Notes under the pieces: generated by a model
What the model was told of the DNA's origin: nothing
The model's database searches: none
Seen by the model: the letters and a program-made list of their open reading frames with translations, nothing else
Shown: positions 53,982-61,762 of the stretch, one piece after another
How positions within the stretch are numbered: position 1 is the first letter of the stretch
Layout of the letters: each line of letters starts with the position of its first letter
Translations under genes and position numbers: made by a program
NCBI GenBank assembly: GCA_934234035.1
Contig: CAKQHH010000003.1
Span: forward strand, 1-64,000
Length of the DNA: 64,000 bases
Reading direction: 5' to 3'
Origin: an uncultured Clostridia bacterium
GTDB taxonomy: Bacteria > Bacillota > Clostridia > Peptostreptococcales > Anaerovoracaceae

Positions 53982-54788
53982 TTACAGCTCCACCATCCGT
54001 TTCTTCAGCACCGGATGCATCTTGTACGGAGCCAGTTCCTTCATGGGTTCGATGACGAAGGAACGGTTGTGCATGTCCACGTGGGGGATGCACAGATCGT
54101 CGTCGGACATCACCAGGTCATCGTAGAAGATGATATCCAGGTCCAGAGTTCTCGGGCCCCAATGGATGATTCGCTCCCGGCCGGCCGCCGCTTCGATGCG
54201 GTGAAGCTCATCCAGGAGTTCGTGTGGGGTGAGCAGGGTGGTGATTCGAGCGGCGCCGTTCAGGAAGGACGGCTGGTCCGTTACGCCGTACGGCTCCGTC
54301 TCAATCAGAGTAGAAACCGCTTCCACATGAATGCCATTCGTGGCATTCATTTTGTCCACCGCATCTTCAATCAGCGCCCGGGAGTCGCCCAGGTTGGAAC
54401 CCAGCGCGACGAACACCTCGTGGCGTCTGCGTTCACAGCTCACCGCAACGGTGCGGAGGGGGAGGCCCACCGGCGCCCAGGGCTTGCTGATTTCAATCCA
54501 CACGCCGCGGATGCGTTCATCCATCTCCAGCACGGCTTTGGCAACGTGCTCGGCGCAGGCTTCAATCAGGTTAAAAGTATTTTCGGTCATGACCTGCTTA
54601 ATCCGCTGGGAGACTTCCGCGTAGTTGACGGAATCCTCAATGCGGTCGGAAAGACCGGCCGGCCGGATGTCCACCTCCATCTCGCAGGACACGAGGAATT
54701 TCTGTCCCAGAACGTTCTCTTCCGGGAGCACCCCGTGGTTTGCAAAAATCTCCAGCCCTTCAATTCGAATGGTATCTTGTCTGTGCAT
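53982..54788 (-). CDS. folK: Bifunctional dihydroneopterin aldolase / HPPK (FolB-FolK)
   Basis: 268 residues. Residues 1-120 are a FolB domain (IRIEGLEIFANHGVLPEENVLGQKF with the active-site Glu). Residues about 122-268 are 6-hydroxymethyl-dihydropterin pyrophosphokinase (EVFVALGSNLGDSRALIEDAV, ETEPYGVTDQPSFLNGA, GPRTLDLDIIFYDD and PHVDMHNRSFVIEPMKELAP). It converts dihydroneopterin to hydroxymethyl-dihydropterin and activates it for FolP. The fused form is common in Clostridia. It starts 1 bp after the folP stop. Confidence 0.96.
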   Translation of the reverse strand: MHRQDTIRIEGLEIFANHGVLPEENVLGQKFLVSCEMEVDIRPAGLSDRIEDSVNYAEVSQRIKQVMTENTFNLIEACAEHVAKAVLEMDERIRGVWIEISKPWAPVGLPLRTVAVSCERRRHEVFVALGSNLGDSRALIEDAVDKMNATNGIHVEAVSTLIETEPYGVTDQPSFLNGAARITTLLTPHELLDELHRIEAAAGRERIIHWGPRTLDLDIIFYDDLVMSDDDLCIPHVDMHNRSFVIEPMKELAPYKMHPVLKKRMVEL

Positions 54789-54789
54789 T

Positions 54790-55599
54790 TTATTTTACCC
54801 CGTTAATCGCTTCTATCATCTTGATGGCTCTTACATTCTTCTCTACATCGTGTACCCGGACGAAACCGCAGTGAGTCTGCGCGGCGAGAACCGTGGTCAC
54901 CAGCGTTCCTTCCTCCCGCTGATCCTTCGGCAGATCCAGTGTCAGGCCGATGACGGATTTTCTGGAGGTGCCCAGCAGAATCGGATACTCCAGTTTAGTG
55001 AACTCATCCAGATGCTTCAGGATGATGAGGTTCTCCTCATAGCTCTTGGCAAAACCCACGCCCGGATCCAGAATAATGGCATCCCTCCGAACGCCGGCCT
55101 GTAGTGCAAGCTGTGCACTCTTGGTCAGGTCGCCGATTACATCCGGCACCAGATTCTCATATACCGGAACCTCTCGGTTGTGGGAGAGGCAGCACGCCGC
55201 ATCGTATTTCGCGGTCACCGCAGCAATCTTCTCGTCGTACAGGAATCCCCAGATGTCGTTTACCAGGTCGGCACCGGCGGAAAGAGCCGCATCTGCCACG
55301 GTGCTTTTGTAGGTATCGATAGAAATTGGAAGGTCAATTTCCTTCTTCAGGGCCTCAATCACCGGAACCACTCTCTCGATTTCTTCTTCATCGCTGATCT
55401 GAGTGTATCCCGGACGGGTGGATTCGCCACCCACATCGATGATAGCCGCACCTTCCTCTTTCATTTTCTTCGCATGGGCGAGGGCGCGGTCCAAGTTGTT
55501 CCAGCAGCCGCCGTCGGAGAAGGAATCCGGTGTCACGTTGAGGATTCCCATAACATAAGTTCGATTCTTAAGATCAAATTCTTTGTTGCCGATAATCAT
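54790..55599 (-). CDS. folP: Dihydropteroate synthase
   Basis: 269 residues from the ATG at 55599, which overlaps the HD gene by 4 bp. MGILNVTPDSFSDGG (pterin site and pyrophosphate loop), ADRVDVGGESTRPGY-type segment (here IIDVGGESTRPGYTQ), SIDTYKSTVADAAL, NDIWG, DPGVGFAKSYEEN and LLGTSRKSVIG are the family blocks. It condenses hydroxymethyl-dihydropterin pyrophosphate with p-aminobenzoate and is the sulfonamide target. Confidence 0.97.
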   Translation of the reverse strand: MIIGNKEFDLKNRTYVMGILNVTPDSFSDGGCWNNLDRALAHAKKMKEEGAAIIDVGGESTRPGYTQISDEEEIERVVPVIEALKKEIDLPISIDTYKSTVADAALSAGADLVNDIWGFLYDEKIAAVTAKYDAACCLSHNREVPVYENLVPDVIGDLTKSAQLALQAGVRRDAIILDPGVGFAKSYEENLIILKHLDEFTKLEYPILLGTSRKSVIGLTLDLPKDQREEGTLVTTVLAAQTHCGFVRVHDVEKNVRAIKMIEAINGVK

Positions 55600-56066
55600 T
55601 TTTCTATCCCTTCGTTCTTCACTTTCCATTTGCACGTATCTGCGGCCTTGCAGCGAAAACACATTCGGGAGGCTTTGTCCGAACGGTGGAGCAGGGCGCC
55701 CAGCCCCGAACCACCTTCTTCTCCGTGCCCCCGAATGGCCTCCTGAATCAGCCTAATTTCCGATTCCGTATATCCGCAGTCCCGAAGAATTCCTTCCGCA
55801 ATTACCGCACCGGCTTCGTCGTGGGAACCGGCACCTCGGTACTCGGCGGCCCGTCCGATATCGTGGAGGAGTGCGGCGGCATAGAGGATATTTTTGTCGT
55901 AATCCAATCCGTCTTCCAGCACCTGAATGTAGGAAATCCGCGCCACATCCAGCAGGTGCTCCAGCCCGTGCCGGCAGTAAATGCGGTCCGCTTCCAGCGC
56001 CTCAATCTCGTCCAGCAGCCGATTAAATTCTTCGTTTCGCACAATTCGGTTATATCTTTCGTCCAT
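55596..56066 (-). CDS. HD-domain phosphohydrolase within the folate operon
   Basis: 156 residues. CRHGLEHLLDVARISY supplies the first His, LLHDIGRAAEY the HD pair, and SHDEAGAVIAEGIL and AIRGHGEEGGSG the further metal ligands, so the metal site looks complete. The C-terminus carries CFRCKAADTC, a possible small metal site. It is tightly coupled: 9 bp after folE and 4 bp overlap with folP. HD proteins hydrolyse phosphate esters. Its place right after folE makes it a candidate for the dihydroneopterin triphosphate dephosphorylation step, for which no other gene is present; this is inference. Confidence 0.85.
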   Translation of the reverse strand: MDERYNRIVRNEEFNRLLDEIEALEADRIYCRHGLEHLLDVARISYIQVLEDGLDYDKNILYAAALLHDIGRAAEYRGAGSHDEAGAVIAEGILRDCGYTESEIRLIQEAIRGHGEEGGSGLGALLHRSDKASRMCFRCKAADTCKWKVKNEGIEK

Positions 56067-56075
56067 AGCTTCGTC

Positions 56076-56633
56076 CTAACGGATGCCCAGCAGGTTGAAA
56101 AAACTGTTCTGCAGACTGTCGTTCCCGGAGAACACGCCGCGGGTCACCACGTTCACCGTCTTCGTGCCCGGCTTTTTCACGCCCCGCATGGTCATGCACA
56201 GGTGCTCCGCCTCGCACACTACCATCACGCCCGCCGGCTCCAGGCAATCCATAATCGCATCCGCAATCTGCGCCGTCATGCGCTCCTGCAGCTGCAGCCT
56301 TCTGGCATAGACCTCCACGGTTCGGGCCAGCTTGGACAGCCCCACAACCTCGCCCTTCGGAATGTAGGCGATGTGCACCTTTCCGAAGAACGGCAGCATA
56401 TGATGCTCGCACATGGAATAGAAATGTATATCCCTCTCTACCACCATCTCATCGCTGTCAACTGTGAAAACCTTCGACAGATGCTCCTTGGCATTCACCG
56501 TCATTCCGCCGCAAATCTCCTCGTACATCTTCGCAATTCGATCCGGCGTCTCCACCAGCCCCTCTCGGGCAGGGTCCTCCCCGATTCCTTCGAGTAGCAT
56601 AACAACTGCTTTTTTAATTTTTTCTGTATCCAC
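56076..56633 (-). CDS. folE: GTP cyclohydrolase I
   Basis: 185 residues. Zinc and active-site residues are visible: [20 protein letters not shown] (Cys, His) and [19 protein letters not shown] (second Cys). It opens GTP to 7,8-dihydroneopterin triphosphate, the first step of folate synthesis. It is second in the folC-folE-HD-folP-folBK operon. Type IA (zinc-dependent). Confidence 0.97.
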   Translation of the reverse strand: MDTEKIKKAVVMLLEGIGEDPAREGLVETPDRIAKMYEEICGGMTVNAKEHLSKVFTVDSDEMVVERDIHFYSMCEHHMLPFFGKVHIAYIPKGEVVGLSKLARTVEVYARRLQLQERMTAQIADAIMDCLEPAGVMVVCEAEHLCMTMRGVKKPGTKTVNVVTRGVFSGNDSLQNSFFNLLGIR

Positions 56634-56675
56634 TTCCGTGCTCCTCTCTTCTTTTCACAGTTTCGCAATAATTTC

Positions 56676-57944
56676 CTAAAAATAAAATTTCTCAATCCCA
56701 TCCTTGGCCGACCCAAGCAGGGAGAGCGATCCGGTCACCAGTACCGCGTCGCTTGTCGCTTCTTTTATGGCGGTCTCAATGGAGTCCGCTATGTCCGATT
56801 TCACACCCACCTTCTCGTACACTGCAGCCAGCTCCTCCTTGGGAAGGCTGCGGCCAACCTCCGGAAGGTCGATGCAGATCGCATGGTTCAGCACGCCGCT
56901 AAGAATCTCGGCGATTTTCGAATACTCCTTGTCCCTAAAAACACCGGTAACGGCGGTGAACTTCGTGTCCGGCCAGCATTCTCGGAGCGTTTCCGCCAGG
57001 CATTCCGCCGCCGCTGCGTTGTGGGCGCCGTCCAGAATCCAGATCTTGGAGTCCTTTCGGATGATTTCCAGCCGTCCCGGCCAGCGGGTTTTCGCAAGTC
57101 CGTTTCGAATGTTCTCTTCCGTAACGGCCGCACCGGTTTTCTGAAGGGCAGAGGCAACCTCAATGGCCACCGCCGCATTCCGGAGCTGATGGCGGCCCAA
57201 CAGTCGGATGGAATATTCTCTTCCTTTATATAAGAAGGTTTGACCCTCCGGCGAATTTTCTTCTCGGATGCATTCCGCGGTATAGGTGATCGGGCAGCCT
57301 ATGTTTTTGGCCGCCGCTTCCAGGACTTCCATGGCCTCCGGATCCTGAGGTCCGGTTACCACGGCAGCGCCCGGCTTGATGATGCCGCTCTTGCAGGTGG
57401 CGATCTCCCGAAGGGTGTTTCCCAGGATGCCGATGTGATCCATGCTGATGGACGCAAAAGCGCACACCAGCGGACTCTTAATGACGTTGGTGGAATCAAG
57501 GTCACCGCCCATGCCGGTTTCCAGCATTACGTAGTCACAGTTTCGCTCCTTGAAATATTCAAAGGCGATGGCGGTCTCCAGTTCGAAAACCGTAGGATGG
57601 TTCAGGCCTTTGGCTGTCATTCGGTCCGCCGCATCCTTTACCTTTTGCACCAGTTCCGGAAATTCCGACTCGGTCATCCATTCGCCGTCAATCTGAAAGC
57701 GCTCCAGGTAGCCGAAGACGGAAGGGGAGCTGTAGCAGCCCACCCGGTATCCTGCATCCATAAGTATGTTCTTAGTGTAGGAAAGGATGGAACCCTTTCC
57801 GTTGGTGCCCGCAATGTGGACAATTCGAAGATCGTCCTGCGGGTTATCCAGCTCTTCCATGAGCGCTCGTATGGAGTCCAGGCCCAGGATAATCCCGGAC
57901 GCGGACACGTTATTCAGGTATTCCCTGGCTTCGGTATAATTCAC
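56676..57944 (-). CDS. folC: Bifunctional folylpolyglutamate / dihydrofolate synthase
   Basis: 422 residues from a GTG at 57944, preceded by GCGAGGAGTGG; a longer frame with an ATG 45 bp upstream has no such site. The Mur-ligase fold has the P-loop VHIAGTNGKGS, LETGMGGDLDSTNVI, ISMDHIGILGNTL and WILDGAHNAAAAECLAETL. It adds glutamate to dihydropteroate and folates. It is the first gene of the folate operon, and no gene for p-aminobenzoate synthesis is nearby. Confidence 0.94.
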   Translation of the reverse strand: MNYTEAREYLNNVSASGIILGLDSIRALMEELDNPQDDLRIVHIAGTNGKGSILSYTKNILMDAGYRVGCYSSPSVFGYLERFQIDGEWMTESEFPELVQKVKDAADRMTAKGLNHPTVFELETAIAFEYFKERNCDYVMLETGMGGDLDSTNVIKSPLVCAFASISMDHIGILGNTLREIATCKSGIIKPGAAVVTGPQDPEAMEVLEAAAKNIGCPITYTAECIREENSPEGQTFLYKGREYSIRLLGRHQLRNAAVAIEVASALQKTGAAVTEENIRNGLAKTRWPGRLEIIRKDSKIWILDGAHNAAAAECLAETLRECWPDTKFTAVTGVFRDKEYSKIAEILSGVLNHAICIDLPEVGRSLPKEELAAVYEKVGVKSDIADSIETAIKEATSDAVLVTGSLSLLGSAKDGIEKFYF

Positions 57945-58033
57945 TTTTCCACTCCTCGCTGTGTATATCTGTCTTTTTGAAAGCCCCAATCGCTTGAAAA
58001 ACAGGGCTTATTTCAAAAACCATAACCTTTAAA

Positions 58034-58062
58034 ATAATATCATAGAACCATTGGGATTTAAA
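58034..58062 (-). promoter_or_regulatory. Possible promoter of the folate operon
   Basis: On the minus strand TTTAAA (58057-58062), 17 bp, TATTAT (58034-58039), about 90 bp before the folC GTG. The -35 is far from consensus. Confidence 0.4.
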
Positions 58063-58121
58063 CATAAACGGGGAAACAAATGAGAAAATGTGATGGTTTG
58101 AAAGCCAGTGGAAAAATATCC

Positions 58122-58150
58122 TTGCAAAGTGAAAACCCCCTTGGTAGACT
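58122..58150 (+). promoter_or_regulatory. Possible promoter of the DMT transporter/amidase pair
   Basis: TTGCAA (58122-58127), 17 bp, TAGACT (58145-58150), followed by AAAGAGAGG before the ATG at 58188. Confidence 0.45.
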
Positions 58151-58187
58151 TCAAAGGAAGAAACAAAAAGAGAGGACATTATAGGTA

Positions 58188-59117
58188 ATGATTGGTTTTA
58201 TTCTAGGTATTGTGGTAGGCTGCGCCCAGCCCATCATGACGAGTCTGAACACGAAGCTCAGCCAGCGGTTGCGGTCGCCGCTTCTGCCGAGTTGTACAAC
58301 ATTCATACTGGCGATGATTCTCACCGGCTGCGTGCTGTTGGTGCTTCAGGGCAATCTGTACATTCCACTGGGGACAATTGCCAAGGAACCTTGGTGGATC
58401 TGGACGGGCGGTATCTGCGGAGACATCATCGTCATCTTCAGCATTCTGTGCCTGCCGAAGCTGGGAAGCGTAGAGACCGTGGTTTTCCTGGTGCTGGGAC
58501 AGATTGTATCCGGACTGTACATCGACCACTTCGGTGTGTTTGAATCTGCGGTAATCCCTATGACCCTCCTGAGAGCGGTGGGGGCGGTACTTGTTTTTGC
58601 CAGCGTGGTAGCGGTTTCCGGAAACATCAAATCGGACGCACCGGAGAAAGCCAAGGGCGTGAACTTCTACCGATTCCTAGACTTCATCGCGGGCGTGGCC
58701 TGTTCCGTGCAGATTGCGGTGAACGGACGATTGGGCATCGTGGCGGGACTCAGCTTCCGGGCCACCATCATCTCCATGATTATGGGATTACTGGGGGCAC
58801 TGGCGGTGATTCTTTTCCTCCGGCTGACCAAAGGACCGGGCAGCATCATCGACCCGACCCTCCCGAAAATCAAGGGACATTGGTGGATGTGGACCGGCGG
58901 ACTGTGTTCTTTTACCATTGTGGGCGGAAACGTCATCCTGCAGCTGCTCATGGGTACGGGACTGGCGGCCATCCTCAATATTCTGGGGCAGACACTCGCC
59001 GGCGTGGTGATTGACGCCACCGGATTCCTGGGAATTCCGAAGAAGTCGGTGACCCTGCGCAAAATCATCGGACTGGCGGTCATGATCGTGGGCACGGCAT
59101 TGATCAGTTATTTTTAG
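58188..59117 (+). CDS. DMT-superfamily transporter (YdcZ/DUF606 type, tandem)
   Basis: 309 residues with about ten membrane helices in two similar halves. Each half contains a WWxWTGG-type motif (PWWIWTGGICGDIIV about residue 69; HWWMWTGGLCSFTIV about 233) and a similar LGQ segment (FLVLGQIVSGLYIDHFG and LNILGQTLAGVVIDATGFLG), showing internal duplication of the YdcZ unit. The substrate is unknown. It is followed 20 bp later by a nitrilase-family enzyme, likely as an operon, so the cargo may be an amide or amino acid derivative; this is inference. Confidence 0.87.
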   Translation: MIGFILGIVVGCAQPIMTSLNTKLSQRLRSPLLPSCTTFILAMILTGCVLLVLQGNLYIPLGTIAKEPWWIWTGGICGDIIVIFSILCLPKLGSVETVVFLVLGQIVSGLYIDHFGVFESAVIPMTLLRAVGAVLVFASVVAVSGNIKSDAPEKAKGVNFYRFLDFIAGVACSVQIAVNGRLGIVAGLSFRATIISMIMGLLGALAVILFLRLTKGPGSIIDPTLPKIKGHWWMWTGGLCSFTIVGGNVILQLLMGTGLAAILNILGQTLAGVVIDATGFLGIPKKSVTLRKIIGLAVMIVGTALISYF

Positions 59118-59137
59118 TTTCGTAAAAGGAGGTTGTC

Positions 59138-59962
59138 ATGAAGATGAAGGTTGCGGTGCTGCAGACCAAAGTGTTTGCGGACAAGAACGAGAATCTGGAG
59201 CAGGTGAAAGCGCTGATGGCGCGGGAGGATGTGGCCGCTTGTGACCTGGTGACCCTTCCGGAAATGTGGAACTGTCCGTATCAGACGGAGAACTTCCCCA
59301 TCTATGCGGAGAGAGAGGACAGCGAGTTCGTCCGGGCCCTCGCGGAACTGGCCAAGAAGCATCACGTGTATTTCCAGGCGGGGTCGATTCCGGAGGTGGA
59401 CGATGCCGGACACGTGTACAACACCGCCTATACGTTTGACCGGGAGGGGAAGCGCATCGGAAAATATCGGAAGGTGCATCTCTTTGATATTTTCGTAAAA
59501 GGAGGACAGGTGTTCAAGGAGTCCGACACCCTGACGGCGGGGGATGCTTTCCAAGTGTTCGATACGGAATTTGGAAAAATGGGCGTGAATATCTGCTTCG
59601 ACATCCGCTTCCCGGAAAGTGCGCGAATCCCAACCCTCCACGGGGCGCGAATCCTCATGAATCCGGGGGCCTTCAACATGACCACCGGCCCGGCCCACTG
59701 GGAGCTGGCCTTCCGGCAGCGGGCGGTGGAGAACCAGGTGTACATGATTGGGGCGGCGCCGGCCCGGGATCCGGAGGCGGGGTACACCTCCTGGGGCCAT
59801 TCCATCATCGCGGATCCGTGGGGATACGTGGTGGTGCAGTTGGACGAGAAGGAAGGCGTGGCCATCGCTGAGCTGGATCTGGATGAGATTGACCGCACTC
59901 GGGAGAACCTGCCGTTCCTGAGCGCCAGAAGAACGGACCTGTACCGGCTGGAGGAAGTGTAG
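59138..59962 (+). CDS. Nitrilase-superfamily amidase (omega-amidase/Nit2-like)
   Basis: 274 residues with the catalytic triad of the carbon-nitrogen hydrolase fold: Glu in VTLPEMWNCPY (about residue 43), Lys in KYRKVHLFDI (about 110) and Cys in GVNICFDIRFPE (about 150). The PEMWNCPY and KVHLFDI motifs are close to the Nit2/omega-amidase branch, which hydrolyses alpha-ketoglutaramate and related amides. AAGGAGG precedes the ATG. It is probably co-transcribed with the DMT transporter. Confidence 0.92.
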   Translation: MKMKVAVLQTKVFADKNENLEQVKALMAREDVAACDLVTLPEMWNCPYQTENFPIYAEREDSEFVRALAELAKKHHVYFQAGSIPEVDDAGHVYNTAYTFDREGKRIGKYRKVHLFDIFVKGGQVFKESDTLTAGDAFQVFDTEFGKMGVNICFDIRFPESARIPTLHGARILMNPGAFNMTTGPAHWELAFRQRAVENQVYMIGAAPARDPEAGYTSWGHSIIADPWGYVVVQLDEKEGVAIAELDLDEIDRTRENLPFLSARRTDLYRLEEV

Positions 59963-59977
59963 ATTAGATAGAAATGA

Positions 59978-60008
59978 AAAGAGCCCCGGGCAAATCGCTC
60001 GGGGCTCT
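59978..60008 (-). terminator. Terminator of the superoxide reductase gene
   Basis: AGAGCCCCG and CGGGGCTCT stem; on the minus strand it ends in TTTTC, 17 bp after the stop codon. It lies between convergent genes and may also slow plus-strand transcription. Confidence 0.75.
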
Positions 60009-60024
60009 CGTAATTCACTTTGCA

Positions 60025-60393
60025 TTATGCTTTCCAAAGTCCGTGCAGGTTGCAGTAAGCGTATACCGCAACGACGGAATCGTCCTCCGTCAGCGCGAAT
60101 TCCAGCGCCGGTTTGTCGCCCGGCTGAAGGGTCTTCCGCTGAGCCCCTTTCTCCGTTTCCACGGCAACCCATTCGATATAGTGATTTTCTACCATTGGAT
60201 GTTCCACCGATCCGACGGTTACCTTCACCTTGTTTCCATCAACCACATAGGAAGGCACGTGCTTTTCCGCTGCGCCGTCCGAAGTTCCCGGAATCAGTTC
60301 CGTCATCTTCTGTCCGCAGCATACCATCGGAACACCGCTGTCGCGGATCATGCCAATCAAATTGCCGCAGTGCTCACATACTAAGAATTTCAT
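60025..60393 (-). CDS. dfx: Desulfoferrodoxin / superoxide reductase (2Fe type)
   Basis: 122 residues. The N-terminal desulforedoxin domain binds iron through CEHCGN and CCGQKM (four Cys). The C-terminal superoxide reductase domain has the iron ligands His in EKHVP, His in VEHPM, His in ENHYIEW, and Cys plus His in YCNLHGLW. The Glu before His (EKH) is the usual sixth-ligand position. It reduces superoxide to peroxide in anaerobes without oxygen release. AAAGGAGG precedes the ATG. Confidence 0.96.
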   Translation of the reverse strand: MKFLVCEHCGNLIGMIRDSGVPMVCCGQKMTELIPGTSDGAAEKHVPSYVVDGNKVKVTVGSVEHPMVENHYIEWVAVETEKGAQRKTLQPGDKPALEFALTEDDSVVAVYAYCNLHGLWKA

Positions 60394-60442
60394 TTGCTTT
60401 ACCTCCTTTGATTAATTTCCCATCGTTACCGATGCATTTGCA

Positions 60443-60505
60443 GAACCATGTGCCAACGGGGCATATGGTTCATATATAATATCACGTTTTCGGAGAGAAT
60501 TCTCT
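60443..60505 (-). promoter_or_regulatory. Leader hairpin and palindromic operator candidate upstream of the superoxide reductase
   Basis: GAACCATGTGCC (60443-60454) pairs with GGCATATGGTTC (60460-60471), one G-U, as a hairpin in the 5' leader. TATTAT at about 60478-60483 (minus) could be the -10, and a perfect 12-bp palindrome AGAGAATTCTCT (60494-60505) covers the expected -35 region. This suggests control by an oxidative-stress or metal-type repressor, which is inference. Confidence 0.45.
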
Positions 60506-60540
60506 TTTTTAGAGAAAATAGATCATCCACTTTTCTTGGC

Positions 60541-61090
60541 ACGCCAACACCGGCGCCTTTTCCTCGGCGCGCGACGGCCCATGTTGGCGTCGGCCTCCCC
60601 GCAAAGCCTTTCTCTTTCGCCACGCCACGCCAACAGGGCCCGGATTTTCCGCGCCGGCAGGTGCCCATGTTGGCGTAGGCCTCCCCGCAAAGCCTTTGTC
60701 CTTCGCCTCGTCACGCCAACAGGGCCTGAATTTCCCGCGCCGGCGGGCGCCCATGTTGGCGTCGGCCTCCCGGCAAAGCCTTTGTCCTTCGCCACGCCAC
60801 GCCAACAGGGCCCGGATTTCCCGCGCCGGCGGCTGCCCATGTTGGCGTCGGCCTCCCGGCAAAGCCTTTGTCCTTCGCCTCGTCACGCCAACAGGGCCCG
60901 TATTTTCAGCGCCGGCGGCTGCCCATGTTGGCGTCGGCCTTCCCGAAAAGCCTTTGTCCTTCGCCTCGTCACGCCAACAGGGCCCGGATTTCCCGCGCCG
61001 GCGGTCATCCATGTTGGCGTCGGCCTCCCCGCAAAGCCTTTGTCCTTCGTCTCGCCACGCCAACAGGGCCCGGATTTTACCCGCCAACAG
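60541..61090. repeat. GC-rich tandem array, 86-bp unit, six full copies plus a partial seventh
   Basis: Units begin with ACGCCAACA at 60541, 60627, 60713, 60799, 60885, 60971 and 61057, an exact 86-bp period. Each unit has inverted arms ACGCCAACA and TGTTGGCGT 50 bp from end to end, the arms extended by GGGC/GCCC, then a 36-bp linker containing GGCAAAGCCTTTGTCCTTCGCC. Since 86 is not a multiple of 3, the long open frames seen on both strands cycle through all frames and are by-products of GC-rich composition. It is not a CRISPR array: the whole unit is conserved. A single dispersed copy lies at 68-136. The function is unknown. Confidence 0.92.
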
Positions 61091-61287
61091 CGCGCCCGCC
61101 CCGGGCGCGGTTTCCGCGCCGCCGGTTTTTGTCGCCGGTCTTGCACAAAATATTATGCTGTATTTAATTAGATACTTTAAATATACTCATAAAATATAAT
61201 AAAAGGTAAAGCTGCGTGGTATAATGTCATAAAAATAACGTGCACGCGAGTATAAAAACTGTGCAAACCAACAAAGGAGGAAAGGGT
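61091..61287 (+). promoter_or_regulatory. Promoter region of the hydrogenase operon
   Basis: GC-rich remains of the repeat array end near 61140 and an AT-rich stretch follows. An extended -10 TGGTATAAT (TATAAT at 61220-61225) without a good -35 is the best promoter. The leader of about 55 nt ends in AAAGGAGGAAAGGGT before the hydC ATG at 61288. Confidence 0.55.
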
Positions 61288-61761
61288 ATGCTAGACGCAC
61301 AATATTATGAGAAGACAGATGAAATCATCGCCAACCATACAAGAGAAGAACGCTCACTGATTCCGATTATTCAGGACATTCAGGAAGAATATCGGTATCT
61401 TCCGCCGGAGCTGCTGACGTATGTGGCGAAAGAGATTGGAATTACCGAAGCCAAAGCCTTCAGCGTTGCCAGCTTCTACGAGAATTTTTCTTTTGAGCCA
61501 AAAGGAAAATACGTGATTAAGGTCTGTGACGGGACGGCCTGTCACGTGCGGAAGTCTATTCCGATTCTGAATGCGCTGAACAAAGAGCTGGGACTGAACG
61601 AACACAAACATACCTCGGACGATATGCTTTTCACCGTGGAAACGGTTTCCTGTCTGGGCGCCTGCGGACTGGCACCGGCGATTACCGTGAACGATGAGGT
61701 GCATCCGAAGATGTCGCCGGAGAAAGCAATGGATCTGCTGGAAGAACTGAGAGGTGAATAG
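61288..61761 (+). CDS. hydC: Electron-bifurcating hydrogenase subunit HydC (NuoE-like)
   Basis: 157 residues from the ATG at 61288 (AAAGGAGG upstream; a further in-frame ATG at 61240 lacks one). A helical N-terminus (SLIPIIQDIQEEYRYLPPELLTYVAKEIGI) is followed by the thioredoxin-like [2Fe-2S] domain with CDGTACHV and CLGACGLAP (four Cys ligands), typical of NuoE/HydC. It passes electrons between the flavin subunit and the hydrogenase. The stop is 1 bp before the hydB ATG. Confidence 0.93.
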   Translation: MLDAQYYEKTDEIIANHTREERSLIPIIQDIQEEYRYLPPELLTYVAKEIGITEAKAFSVASFYENFSFEPKGKYVIKVCDGTACHVRKSIPILNALNKELGLNEHKHTSDDMLFTVETVSCLGACGLAPAITVNDEVHPKMSPEKAMDLLEELRGE

Positions 61762-61762
61762 G

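Noticed and set aside
60541..61090. CRISPR array
   Set aside because: The whole 86-bp unit, including the part that would be a spacer, is conserved, and no cas gene is present.
60509..61199. Long open frames on both strands across the 86-bp array (up to about 210 codons)
   Set aside because: The unit length is not a multiple of three, so the frames cycle through all phases of the same GC-rich repeat. There is no ribosome site or family similarity, and several overlapping frames stay open at once.
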